From Variovorax sp. EL159 (GTDB taxonomy: Bacteria; Pseudomonadota; Gammaproteobacteria; Burkholderiales; Burkholderiaceae_C): DNA of 64,000 nucleotides. A program made the translations under genes and the position numbers. The stretch spans positions 62,001 to 126,000 of the forward strand of contig NZ_FMUJ01000011.1 in assembly GCF_900100965.1 (NCBI RefSeq). Direction: 5' to 3'. Below are positions 25,238-33,506 of the stretch, one piece after another (position 1 is the first letter of the stretch; every line of letters begins with the position of its first letter). Below the pieces are notes generated by a model. It did no database searches and was not told the DNA's origin. It was given only the letters and a program-made list of their open reading frames with translations.

Positions 25238-25999
25238 CTAACCCGCCTGGCCCAGCCAACGCTGCGCCACCGCTTGCATCTCGCTGCCCTGCGAGGCCTG
25301 CCACACCAACTCAGGCGCCGCCACGTGCACGCCTTCGGGCGCGATGCGCAAGGCCAGGTCGAGCAGCTCCGCCACCTTCGACGCGCGCACCGGCTGCTCG
25401 CTGCTCGGCACCATGAAGCGCACGACGGACAGCATCCACGCGGCCAGCCGCTCGGCCGGGTTCGCGAACTTCGCATTCGCCGGCTTGCGCGCCGAGCGCA
25501 CGAGGATCACGCGTTCGAAGCCGTTCGCCACCACCGCCTGTTCGTCCAGGCTCGCGAGCCCGCGCTTGAGCGCCTCGGGCAGCCGGCCCTGGTCGTGCGG
25601 CTGCACGATGGCCAGCGTGCGCACACCGCAGGCACGCAGCCAGCGCGAGAGTTCCGGCAGGTCGGACGGCGCGGGCACCCACAGCGCACGTTCGCGCTCG
25701 TGATACATGCGCGGCGGATCGAAGGCGATGACCGCCGTGTCGGCCGAGGTCAACGGCCATTGCGCGATCGGCAGGCCGGGGCTCAGGTAGGTCTCGACGC
25801 CACGCAGCCCGTCGCGGATCGGCTCGCGTGCCAGCACGCGGGCATGGGCAAAGCGGTGGCTGCCCGCCAGCCGGCGCAGCAACTCCTGGCCCAGGGCGCC
25901 GGTCGCACCGGCAATGAGCAGCGTGCCGTCGGTGCTTGCGACGACGGGCGGCGGCGCGCGGTTCGCTGCCTGCAGGGCCTGTAGAGGATCGAGGGACAT
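25238..25999 (-). CDS. NAD(P)-binding Rossmann-fold protein (atypical SDR/NmrA-like)
   Basis: A 253-residue protein. The dinucleotide-binding motif LLIAGATGALGQELLRRLAG is at about residues 24-43. The rest resembles oxidoreductases of the 'HTATIP2/NmrA-like' kind: AIVQPHDQGRLPEALKRG and GFERVILVRSAR. There is no clear YxxxK pair, so catalysis is uncertain. The start at 25999 (MSLDPLQALQ) is divergent from the lemA-like gene with under 50 bp between them. Function unknown. Confidence 0.8.
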   Translation of the reverse strand: MSLDPLQALQAANRAPPPVVASTDGTLLIAGATGALGQELLRRLAGSHRFAHARVLAREPIRDGLRGVETYLSPGLPIAQWPLTSADTAVIAFDPPRMYHERERALWVPAPSDLPELSRWLRACGVRTLAIVQPHDQGRLPEALKRGLASLDEQAVVANGFERVILVRSARKPANAKFANPAERLAAWMLSVVRFMVPSSEQPVRASKVAELLDLALRIAPEGVHVAAPELVWQASQGSEMQAVAQRWLGQAG

Positions 26000-26046
26000 A
26001 GAGCCATCTATGCTAACTTCCGGCTCTTCTAGCGGAGGTAATGCAA

Positions 26047-26646
26047 ATGATGATGAAGCGCTGGCTCTTGATTCTCGTGGCGGTCCTGTCCCTGAGCGGC
26101 TGCGGCTACAACCAGTTCCAGGCACTCGACGAGGCCAGCAAATCGGCCTGGAGCGAGGTGCTCAACCAGTACCAGCGGCGCGCCGACCTCGTGCCCAACA
26201 TCGTCGCCACCGTGAAGGGCGAGGCCAGCTTCGAGCAGGACACGCTCACCAAGGTGATCGAGGCGCGTGCCAAGGCAACCTCGATCCAGGTGACGCCCGA
26301 GACGCTCAACAACCCCGAGGCTTTCCAGAAATTCCAGCAGGCGCAGGGCGAGCTCTCGTCGGCACTGTCGCGGCTGATGGCGGTGTCGGAACGCTACCCC
26401 GACCTCAAGGCCAACCAGGCGTTTCGCGATCTGCGCGTGACGCTCGAAGGCACCGAGAACCGCATCACCGTGGCGCGCAACCGCTACATCGAAAGCGTGC
26501 AGGAGTACAACGTGCTCGCGCGCAGCTTCCCGACCAACATCACGGCCAAGATCTTCAGCTACGCACCGAAGCCCAACTTCTCGGTGCAGAACGAGGCGCA
26601 GATTTCCACGCCGCCCACGGTCGACTTCAGCGCACCGAAGAAGTAA
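26047..26646 (+). CDS. LemA family lipoprotein
   Basis: A 199-residue LemA-type protein. A short signal peptide ends in LSLSGCG (lipobox, Cys near 20). The long helical-bundle body starts FQALDEASKSAWSEVLNQYQRRADLVPNIV, the hallmark of the family. GGAGG at 26034-26038 is 8 bases upstream of the ATG at 26047 and only 2 from the ATG at 26041, so 26047 is preferred. LemA proteins are often encoded with TPM-domain proteins, as here, and are thought to act in the envelope; the mechanism is unknown. Confidence 0.9.
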   Translation: MMMKRWLLILVAVLSLSGCGYNQFQALDEASKSAWSEVLNQYQRRADLVPNIVATVKGEASFEQDTLTKVIEARAKATSIQVTPETLNNPEAFQKFQQAQGELSSALSRLMAVSERYPDLKANQAFRDLRVTLEGTENRITVARNRYIESVQEYNVLARSFPTNITAKIFSYAPKPNFSVQNEAQISTPPTVDFSAPKK

Positions 26647-26656
26647 GCCGCGCCCG

Positions 26657-27580
26657 ATGGCCATGGATGCTGCACTGCTGATGCTACGTCGCGCGCTGGC
26701 CGCGGTCTTCCTGACAGTCATCGCCTGGGCAAGCCTGCCGGCGCTGGCACAGCAAGGGCTCGTGCCGGTGCCCGCGCTCACGGCGCGGGTGATCGACCAG
26801 ACTGGCACGCTCGACAGCGCGCAGCGCAACGGCCTCGAAACCAAACTCGCCGCGTTCGAGCAGCGCAAGGGTTCGCAGATCGTGGTGCTGATGGTGCCGA
26901 CGACGCAGCCCGAAGACATCGCCAGCTTCACCCAGCGCGTGGGCGATGCCTGGAAGATCGGCCGCAAGGGCGTGGGCGACGGCCTGCTGGTGGTGGTGGC
27001 GAAGAACGACCGCCAGATGCGCATCGCGACCGCCAAGACGCTCGAAGGCGCGGTGCCCGACCTGGCGGCGGTGCGCATCATCGACGAAGAAATGAAGCCG
27101 CGCTTTCGCAACAACGATTTCGCGGGCGGGCTGAATGCGGCGGTGGACCGGCTCATCGGGCTGGTCGACGGCGAGCCGCTGCCGGAGCCTTCGCGCGACA
27201 CGGGCAATGCCAGCGGCGGCAATGGCGGCTTCGACTGGGAAAACCTCGCGATCTTCCTGTTCGTCGGCGTTTTCGTCGGCGCGCCCATCGTGCGCGCGGT
27301 GCTGGGCCAGAAACTGGGCGCGCTCGTCATGGGCGGCGGCATCGGCGTGGTGGCCTTCTTTCTCACGACCAGCCTGGTCATCGCGGCGATTGCCGGGTTG
27401 ATCGCGCTGGTGGCCTCTTTCGTCGTCGGCACCGGCAGGCTTGGTGGCGGCGGTGGGGGTGGCTGGGGCGGTGGTGGCGGCGGAGGCTGGGGTGGCGGCG
27501 GCCGAGGTGGCGGCGGGGGCGGTTTCAGCTCCGGCGGCGGTGGCAATTTCGGCGGCGGCGGTGCCTCCGGAGGTTGGTGA
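26657..27580 (+). CDS. TPM-domain membrane protein (YgcG-like)
   Basis: A 307-residue protein with a signal peptide (cleavage likely after LPALAQ), a periplasmic TPM domain (VIDQTGTLDSAQRNGLETKL to about residue 165) and two C-terminal hydrophobic segments. It ends in a glycine-rich tail of about 60 residues (runs of G with W, S, R and N). Gly-rich ends with a terminal W are usual for this family. It starts 10 bp after the LemA gene and is followed at 2 bp by a second TPM gene. Role in envelope maintenance is likely but unproven. Confidence 0.9.
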   Translation: MAMDAALLMLRRALAAVFLTVIAWASLPALAQQGLVPVPALTARVIDQTGTLDSAQRNGLETKLAAFEQRKGSQIVVLMVPTTQPEDIASFTQRVGDAWKIGRKGVGDGLLVVVAKNDRQMRIATAKTLEGAVPDLAAVRIIDEEMKPRFRNNDFAGGLNAAVDRLIGLVDGEPLPEPSRDTGNASGGNGGFDWENLAIFLFVGVFVGAPIVRAVLGQKLGALVMGGGIGVVAFFLTTSLVIAAIAGLIALVASFVVGTGRLGGGGGGGWGGGGGGGWGGGGRGGGGGGFSSGGGGNFGGGGASGGW

Positions 27581-27582
27581 AC

Positions 27583-28110
27583 ATGGCAAGCGACGCAACG
27601 CTGTTTTCAAAGCTCGGCCGCATCTGGCGCCATCGCTGGATCGACGAGGCCGCCGTTCGCCATGCGCTGCCGGCCGATGCGCTGCAACGCCTCGGGGGCC
27701 GCGTGGCCGCGAGCGAGCGCCGGCACAGCGGCGAGATCCGCCTGTGCGTCGAAGCCGGCCTGCCGATGTCGTACCTGTGGCGCCATGCACCCGCGCGGGA
27801 ACGCGCCGTGATGCTGTTCGGCAAGCTGCGCGTGTGGGACACGGCACACAACAACGGCGTGTTGATCTACCTGCTGCTGGCCGAACACGCGATCGAGATC
27901 GTGGCCGACCGCGGCATCCACGCGCGCGTGGGCGAGGCCGAATGGGCCGCGATGACGCAGCGCATGGGCGCGGCGTTTCGCGAGGGCCGCTTCGAAGATG
28001 GGCTCACGCAGGCACTGGAAGAGATTTCGGCCCTGCTGGTCGAGCACTTTCCGCTGGGTGAGAACGAAGTCAACGTGAACGAATTGCCCGACGAGCCTGT
28101 GGTGCTCTGA
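27583..28110 (+). CDS. TPM-domain protein, second copy
   Basis: A 175-residue protein with a TPM domain lacking a signal peptide. The conserved part runs from IDEAAVRHALPADALQRLG through SGEIRLCVEAG and FGKLRVWDTAHNNGVLIYLL to GLTQALEEISALLVEHFP. ATG 27583 follows the previous stop by 2 bp, with GGAGG about 9 bases upstream; an in-frame GTG and TTG lie just before. The pairing LemA-TPM-TPM is standard in beta-proteobacteria. Confidence 0.88.
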   Translation: MASDATLFSKLGRIWRHRWIDEAAVRHALPADALQRLGGRVAASERRHSGEIRLCVEAGLPMSYLWRHAPARERAVMLFGKLRVWDTAHNNGVLIYLLLAEHAIEIVADRGIHARVGEAEWAAMTQRMGAAFREGRFEDGLTQALEEISALLVEHFPLGENEVNVNELPDEPVVL

Positions 28111-28128
28111 GCCTTGTCCTGTGTCTTT

Positions 28129-28234
28129 CTCCCTCCCCTCCCGGGGGAGGGGAGGGGTGGGGGCAAGCGGCGTAGCCATCGGGCGCTCTGCCTGCCCACA
28201 TCCCAGCCTTCCCCCAGAGGGGGAAGGGGCAAGA
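28129..28234. repeat. Paired GC-rich hairpin element (BIME-like, type A)
   Basis: Two hairpins about 30 bases apart. The first is CCCTCCCCTCCC / GGGGGAGGGGAGGG followed by TGGGGG (28129-28164). The second is CCTTCCCCC-AGA-GGGGGAAGG (near 28206-28228), preceded by CCCACATCCCAG. The same two modules recur at 62381-62498 and, inverted, at 35230-35332. It lies between the convergent TPM and pdeM genes. Confidence 0.7.
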
Positions 28235-28235
28235 G

Positions 28236-28913
28236 TCAATCGGCCACCGGCAGCGCCCACACGGTCGAACCACCCACCGCATAGAAACGCCGTCCCGGCG
28301 CTGGCGCCATCACCAATCCCCCCGTGAATTCGCCAAAAGCCGGCAGCACGGCCTGCTGCGCATCGCTTACGAAGCAGGGCAAGCGCATGCTGTCATGCCC
28401 GCGGCCGTAGAGCCTGCAAGCCGGATGCAGATGCCCCGCCAGCACGAAGTGCGTCGCATGCGATTGCGGATGGTGGCAACAGGCGAAAGGCCCCAGCAGA
28501 AAGGGCTCGTCGACCACGTCGATGTCCAGTGTGTCCGGCGGATCGCCCGCGCGGCTGTCGTGGTTGCCGCGCACCAGCGTCATCGCGACGCCCGCATGCC
28601 GCGCGCGCCAGTCTTCCACGGTGGCGAGCACGGTGCGCGCCTGCGCCGCGTGCAGGAAGTCGCCCAGAAACACGACGCGCTGCGGTGCATGCCGCGCGAT
28701 CAGCGCATCGAGCCGCGACAGATTTTCCAGCGTGGTGCCGCCCGGCACCGGCTGGCCCAGCGCCCGGTAGGTGGCCGCCTTGCCCAGATGCAGGTCGGCC
28801 ACGAACAGCACGCGCGCACCGGGCCACCAGAGCGCGCGCTCGGGCAGCAGTTGCAGCAGCTCATCCGCCCAATGGACCGAGAGCAGCGACGCGGAAGATT
28901 GCGGGGAAGTCAC
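28236..28913 (-). CDS. pdeM: Ligase-associated DNA repair phosphoesterase PdeM
   Basis: A 225-residue calcineurin-type metallophosphoesterase of the group encoded with Lhr-core helicase and DNA ligase. All metal motifs are visible: FVADLHLGK, VVFLGDFLH, VRGNHD, and LAGHLHPACRLYG. Characterised relatives are manganese-dependent DNA endonucleases/phosphodiesterases. The GTG at 28913 gives the family length; a TTG at 28961 extends it by 16 residues. It is separated from the helicase gene by the opposite-strand trxC, so it probably needs its own promoter here. A repeat element lies directly after its stop. Confidence 0.9.
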   Translation of the reverse strand: MTSPQSSASLLSVHWADELLQLLPERALWWPGARVLFVADLHLGKAATYRALGQPVPGGTTLENLSRLDALIARHAPQRVVFLGDFLHAAQARTVLATVEDWRARHAGVAMTLVRGNHDSRAGDPPDTLDIDVVDEPFLLGPFACCHHPQSHATHFVLAGHLHPACRLYGRGHDSMRLPCFVSDAQQAVLPAFGEFTGGLVMAPAPGRRFYAVGGSTVWALPVAD

Positions 28914-28990
28914 GGGCTGGCAGTGTCGCAAAAGGCGCAGGTGCTGGCGACCGGCTTGCAATTGGCCCCGGTGGCCCCCAGTTCTTGCGC

Positions 28991-29440
28991 ATGACCGAAT
29001 CGCCCCCGCTGCACATCGTCTGCCCGCACTGCCACACGACCAACCGCGTGCGCGCGGCGCAACTGGGCAGCGCGCCCGACTGCGGCAGCTGCCACCGCCC
29101 CTTGTTCGTCGGCCACTCGACCGCCCTGCCGGACGAAGCCACCTTCGACCGCCACATCGCGCGCAACGAGATCCCGGTGCTGGTCGATTTCTGGGCCCCT
29201 TGGTGCGGCCCCTGCCGCCAGATGGCGCCGGGCTACGAACAGGCCGCGGCCCAGCTCGAACCGCATGTGCGGCTGGCCAAGGTCGACACCGAGGCCGTGC
29301 CGGCGCTCGGCGCGCGCTTCAACATCCGCAGCATCCCGACGCTGGCGCTGTTCCGTGGCGGCCGCGAAGTGGCACGGCAAGCCGGCGCGATGGGCGCAGC
29401 GGACATCGTGCGGTGGGTGAAGGCGCACGGCGCCGGCTGA
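28991..29440 (+). CDS. trxC: Thioredoxin 2 (TrxC)
   Basis: A 149-residue zinc-containing thioredoxin. An N-terminal zinc ribbon has CPHC at residues 11-14 and CGSC near 31-34, followed by a thioredoxin domain with the active site WCGPC near residue 68. It reduces protein disulfides in the cytoplasm under oxidative stress. It lies on the plus strand between two minus-strand members of the DNA repair cluster (pdeM and the helicase). ATG 28991 gives the standard TrxC N-terminus. A long imperfect hairpin begins at its stop codon. Confidence 0.95.
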   Translation: MTESPPLHIVCPHCHTTNRVRAAQLGSAPDCGSCHRPLFVGHSTALPDEATFDRHIARNEIPVLVDFWAPWCGPCRQMAPGYEQAAAQLEPHVRLAKVDTEAVPALGARFNIRSIPTLALFRGGREVARQAGAMGAADIVRWVKAHGAG

Positions 29441-29563
29441 CAAGGTGCGAATCAACCTGCTGCGCGCCCCGATCTCGCACCTGCGGTCCTCACCGTACAA
29501 GAGTACGGCTCCGGTCCTCGATGCAAGCTCGGGGCGCTCGCGACGGTTTCTTCACACCTTGTC
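29439..29563. repeat. About 125-bp imperfect hairpin between trxC and lhr
   Basis: The whole spacer folds back on itself. GACAAGGTG (29439-29447) pairs with CACCTTGTC (29555-29563), GCGCCCCGA (29464-29472) with TCGGGGCGC (29529-29537), and the tip CCGTAC-AAGA-GTACGG (29493-29508) is perfect. Paired blocks are separated by partly matching stretches. It begins on the trxC stop codon and ends 9 bases before the helicase stop. It could be a shared terminator of convergent genes or a small non-autonomous mobile/REP-type element. Confidence 0.7.
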
Positions 29564-29572
29564 GGCCACGCT

Positions 29573-32182
29573 TCAGAGCGGCGGCAGCGGCCTCGAAGGC
29601 CGCCGCCGCTCGCGCCGGGTGCCTGATGGCTTCACCGGCTTGCCCGGTCCTTCTTGCCCGAAGGCCAGCGTGCCCTTCACGCGCTCCACCCCACCGGCAG
29701 TGACCACGCCACCCGCCGCCTTCTCCAGCTGCTCGACCATGCGCGCGATGCGGTCGGCCACGTTCTCGTTCGACAGCTTCTCGCGAAACAGCTCGACCAT
29801 CAACGGAAACGAGAACGGCGTCGGCCGCGCGAGCGGCTTCAGCACCAGTTGCTGCGTCGCCATGCGCGAAAGGCTCGCGCGCAGGCGCCCGATCTCCAGC
29901 TCCTGCGCCAGCAACTCCTGCTCGGCCTGCTGCAGCAGCCTGTTGCCCGGGTCGTACTTGCGAAACACCTCCCAGAACAGCGAAGACGACGCCTGCAGCT
30001 GCTTGCTGCTTCGCTTCTCGCCCGGATAGCCCTGGAAGATCAGCCCCGACACGCGGGCGATCTCGCGAAAGCGCCGCTGCGCGAGTTCGCCCGCATTGAG
30101 CGAGGCCAGCACCTCGTGCAGCAACACCGCATGGGCTTCGTCGCCCTCGCCTTCTGGCAAACGCAGCACCTGCGGCAGCAGCGTGGGCCAGTCGACCTCT
30201 GTCGCACTCAGCAACTCGAAGCCATAGTCATTGACGGCGATAGAGAAGGTGCGCGCCTCGTGCTGCGCGATGCGCCAGGCCAGCAAGCTCGCCAGGCCCA
30301 GGTGCACATGCCGGCCCGCGAACGGATACAGGAACAGGTGCGAGCCCTCGCGCGTGCTCAGCGTCTCGGCCAGCAACGTCTGCGGCGTCGGCAGCGCCGA
30401 CCACTGCTGCTGGATCTCGAGCAGCGGCCGCACGCATTGCAGCTCGGGCGAGTCGTACCGGCCTTCGCCGGCCAGCGCGAGCTGCTGCACCACTGCATCG
30501 GCCAGCGTGTTCGACAGCGGCATGCGCCCACCGCCCCAGCGCGGCACCGCCGGCCGCTTGCCGGAAGTGCGCCGCACCCAGGCCGTCATGTCGTGGATGC
30601 GCACGAGTTCGAGCAGCCGACCACCGAACAGAAAGCAGTCGCCGGGCTTCATGCGCGCGACAAAGCTCTCTTCGACGTTGCCGATCTTCGAGCCGCCGAG
30701 GTACTGCACCGACATGCTGGCATCGCTCACGATGGTGCCGATGTTCATGCGATGCCGCCGCGCGAGCCGTGCATCGGGCACGCGCCACACGCCATCTGCA
30801 TCGGGCACGGTGCGCTTGTAGTCGGGGTAGGCCGCGAGCGACGGGCCGCCCTGCGACACGAAGTCGAGGCACCACTGCCAGCTCTCATGCGAAAGGTTTT
30901 CATAGGCGGCTGTGCCGCGCACTTCGTCGTACAGCGCGTCGGGCACGAAGCCACCGCCGAGTGCCACCGTCACCAGGTGCTGCACCAGCACGTCGAGTGG
31001 CTGGTCTGGCGAATGGCGCGCCTCGATGTGGCCCGCCGCAATGGCCGTGCGCGCGGCCGAGCCTTCGACCATCTCGATGCTGTGCGTGGGCACGAGCGTG
31101 ATGCGCGACGGCCGCCCCGGCGCATGGCCCGAACGGCCCGCGCGCTGCAGCAGCCGCGCCACGCCCTTGGGCGAGCCGATCTGCAGCACGCGCTCGACCG
31201 GCAGGAAGTCGACACCAAGGTCGAGGCTCGACGTGCAGACCACCGCCTTCAGTTCGCCACTCTTCAGGCCCAGCTCGACCCACTCGCGCACCTCGCGGTC
31301 GAGCGAGCCGTGGTGCAGCGCGATAAGGCCCGCCCACTCGGGCCGAGCCTCCAGCATGGCCTGGTACCAGATCTCGGCCTGCGAGCGCGTGTTGGTGAAG
31401 ACCAGCGTGGTCTTGCTCGCGGCGATCTCCCCGAGCACCTGCGGCAGCATCGTGAGGCCCAGGTGGCCGCCCCACGGAAAGCGCTCGGCGCGACCCGGGA
31501 GCAGCGAGTCGATGACCAGCTTCTTGGGCACCTGGCCCTGCACAAGCACGCCGTCTTGATGGCCCAGCAGCGCGTGCATCGCCTCCTGCAGGTTGCCGAG
31601 CGTGGCCGACATGCCCCAGATCGCGAGATCGGCATTCCAGCGCTTGAGCCGCGCCAGCGCGAGCTGCACCTGCACGCCCCGCTTGTTGCCAAGCAGTTCG
31701 TGCCATTCGTCGACCACGGCCATCTGCACATGGCCGAGCACCTCGCGTGCATCGGCGCGGGCGAGCAGCAGCGAGAGGCTTTCGGGGGTGGTGACGAGCA
31801 CTGTGGGCAGCCGCGTGTTCTGTGCGCTGCGTTCGGCTGATGAGGTGTCGCCGCTGCGGGCGCCGGCGCTCCACGGGTGCACGTCGGCGCCGAGGGCTTC
31901 GAGTGGCTGCTGCAGTGCGCGCAAGGTGTCGGCAGCCAGGGCGCGCATGGGCGTGAGCCAGAGCACTGTGAGCGGCATCGGTGTCAGGCTGGAAGCACTC
32001 GGCTTGCGGGCTCTGGAGAAAGTCAGCAATGCGCCCAACCACACCGCATAGGTTTTGCCCGCGCCGGTGGTGGCATGCAGTAGGCCAGATTTACCTTCAC
32101 CGATGGCCTTCCATACTTCACGTTGAAAGTGAAAGGGCTTCCAGTGTCGCGATCGAAACCAAGCAGAAACTGAGAACGGCAT
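29573..32182 (-). CDS. Ligase-associated DEXH-box DNA helicase (Lhr-core)
   Basis: An 869-residue superfamily-2 helicase of the Lhr-core type. Order of motifs: Q-motif region FHFQREVW, Walker A TTGAGKT (38-44), VDEWHELLG (DExH, here DEWH), SATLGNL, FTNTRSQAEIW, and QRAGRSGHAPG (motif VI), followed by the winged-helix and Lhr-specific domains. Characterised members are 3'-5' ssDNA-dependent ATPases that unwind RNA:DNA hybrids. ATG 32182 is preferred to an in-frame TTG at 32188. In related bacteria this gene is adjacent to the ATP-dependent ligase gene; here the DUF4062-type gene is inserted between them on the other strand. Confidence 0.93.
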   Translation of the reverse strand: MPFSVSAWFRSRHWKPFHFQREVWKAIGEGKSGLLHATTGAGKTYAVWLGALLTFSRARKPSASSLTPMPLTVLWLTPMRALAADTLRALQQPLEALGADVHPWSAGARSGDTSSAERSAQNTRLPTVLVTTPESLSLLLARADAREVLGHVQMAVVDEWHELLGNKRGVQVQLALARLKRWNADLAIWGMSATLGNLQEAMHALLGHQDGVLVQGQVPKKLVIDSLLPGRAERFPWGGHLGLTMLPQVLGEIAASKTTLVFTNTRSQAEIWYQAMLEARPEWAGLIALHHGSLDREVREWVELGLKSGELKAVVCTSSLDLGVDFLPVERVLQIGSPKGVARLLQRAGRSGHAPGRPSRITLVPTHSIEMVEGSAARTAIAAGHIEARHSPDQPLDVLVQHLVTVALGGGFVPDALYDEVRGTAAYENLSHESWQWCLDFVSQGGPSLAAYPDYKRTVPDADGVWRVPDARLARRHRMNIGTIVSDASMSVQYLGGSKIGNVEESFVARMKPGDCFLFGGRLLELVRIHDMTAWVRRTSGKRPAVPRWGGGRMPLSNTLADAVVQQLALAGEGRYDSPELQCVRPLLEIQQQWSALPTPQTLLAETLSTREGSHLFLYPFAGRHVHLGLASLLAWRIAQHEARTFSIAVNDYGFELLSATEVDWPTLLPQVLRLPEGEGDEAHAVLLHEVLASLNAGELAQRRFREIARVSGLIFQGYPGEKRSSKQLQASSSLFWEVFRKYDPGNRLLQQAEQELLAQELEIGRLRASLSRMATQQLVLKPLARPTPFSFPLMVELFREKLSNENVADRIARMVEQLEKAAGGVVTAGGVERVKGTLAFGQEGPGKPVKPSGTRRERRRPSRPLPPL

Positions 32183-32290
32183 GGTCAAGCACTGTAAAGT
32201 TTGCTGTTTACTACTCAGCGCAATTCACTTCACGGCCGCTTGATTTTTCGCACGGCCAAAGAGTTAAATCACCACACTCAAGGAAAGCAA

Positions 32291-33454
32291 ATGCCACGTC
32301 AAACCACTGCCATTCAAATATTTGTAGCTTCACCGGGCGACGTGGCTAATGAGCGAGATATTCTTGAATCCGTTATTACTCAATTAAATTTAATTTGGAG
32401 TCAAAGTCTCGGAATCACATTTGAACTCGTCAAATGGGAAACCAATGTTCACCCCTCGTTTTCAAGCGACCCACAAGCCGCCATAAATGAACAAATTGGT
32501 GCTTATGATGTCTTCATTGGAATTTTCTGGGGACGCTTAGGTACGCCAACCCCGCGGGCAGACTCCGGGACCATCGAAGAGTTCGATCAAGCATACGCGC
32601 GATGGAAGCAAACAAAATCACCAGAAATCATGCTCTATTTCAAAGATGCGCCAATAGCACCTTCGAAAATTGACACGCAACAACTTCTGCGAGTTCAGCA
32701 GTTCAAGAAATCGCTCTCTGATAAAGGTGGTCTGTACTTCGAATTCGAGGATGAGGCTGGTTTCGAATCTTCCTTGAGAGGCCATCTTTCAGCGATTGCT
32801 CAGAAATTTTCGACGCAAACGCAATTAAGCAATTCACTTTCAATCGATTCATCATTGCCCATTTCGAGCCTTCTTCCAGAAGATGACTTTGGATACATTG
32901 ACTATTTGGAGATTTACGATAGCAAACTATCGGAAATGACCCAAGCGCTCGACACGATAAATGAAGCAACAGAGCGTGTAGGAGAACAACTAAGCCAACG
33001 GACTGACGAATTAAAAACGCAGATCGTAAATGCCGGATCTGCTCGGCGCTTTATTAAGCGATCGGCAGATGACATGAGTAGTTATGCCGACACACTCAAC
33101 AGTCGAATTAGTGTAATTTCAGCGTCGCGCAAAATTGCGTTTGACGCATTAACCAACGCACTTGCCTTAAGGGCTGACTTCGAAAAATCCGAGTCCGACG
33201 TCAATGATCTTTCGGCGTTAAGGCAAACATTGCAATCTTTAGTTGAGACTTCAAATTTTGCAAAATCAGGTATGCGAGGCATGAGAGAATCCGCAGACGC
33301 CCTCCCGCGCATTAGCAAAGATATAAATCTAGCAAAGCGTTCCATGGTCTCAAAGTTGGATTTATTTATGCTTGAAATAGAAAGCATACAGTCCACCGTC
33401 ATCAACATCGTGGATGCGATTGATCGAATTTTAGGCACTGGAGCAAAAGAATAG
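32291..33454 (+). CDS. DUF4062-type domain plus coiled-coil protein, horizontally acquired
   Basis: A 387-residue cytoplasmic protein without signal peptide or membrane span. Residues 8-165 match the DUF4062 pattern (TIR-like fold, common at the N-terminus of defence STAND/NLR proteins): IFVASPGDVANERDILES at 10-27, then IGIFWGRLGTPTPRADSG and TIEEFDQAYARW at about 76-107. Residues about 205-380 are Ser/Glu/Lys-rich heptads predicted as coiled coil, with no recognised enzymatic domain. Sampled lines are about 35-47% G+C, far below the neighbours, and A/T-ending codons are frequent: clear foreign origin. It is opposite in strand to the ligase and helicase genes on either side. AAGGA lies 6 bases upstream of ATG 32291. 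A solo defence or DNA-damage sensor is possible; no function is proven. Confidence 0.8.
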   Translation: MPRQTTAIQIFVASPGDVANERDILESVITQLNLIWSQSLGITFELVKWETNVHPSFSSDPQAAINEQIGAYDVFIGIFWGRLGTPTPRADSGTIEEFDQAYARWKQTKSPEIMLYFKDAPIAPSKIDTQQLLRVQQFKKSLSDKGGLYFEFEDEAGFESSLRGHLSAIAQKFSTQTQLSNSLSIDSSLPISSLLPEDDFGYIDYLEIYDSKLSEMTQALDTINEATERVGEQLSQRTDELKTQIVNAGSARRFIKRSADDMSSYADTLNSRISVISASRKIAFDALTNALALRADFEKSESDVNDLSALRQTLQSLVETSNFAKSGMRGMRESADALPRISKDINLAKRSMVSKLDLFMLEIESIQSTVINIVDAIDRILGTGAKE

Positions 33455-33506
33455 GGCGCTCATCCTTTGGTTATAAAAATCAAATTCTTTTCAAAGCAGT
33501 TATAAA

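Noticed and set aside
26029..27546. Proline-rich 505-codon minus-strand frame opposite the LemA-TPM region
   Set aside because: The proline repeat is the complement of the glycine-rich TPM tail; it is a shadow of a real gene.
27440..27570. Simple GGC/GGT repeat that could be called a tandem repeat
   Set aside because: It is the coding sequence of the usual glycine-rich tail of TPM-family proteins, not a separate element.
32183..33506. Mobile-element boundaries around the DUF4062-type gene
   Set aside because: I looked for terminal inverted repeats, target-site duplications and a tRNA site; only short AT-rich words such as GTTATAAA (repeated near 33468 and 33500) were found, which is not enough.
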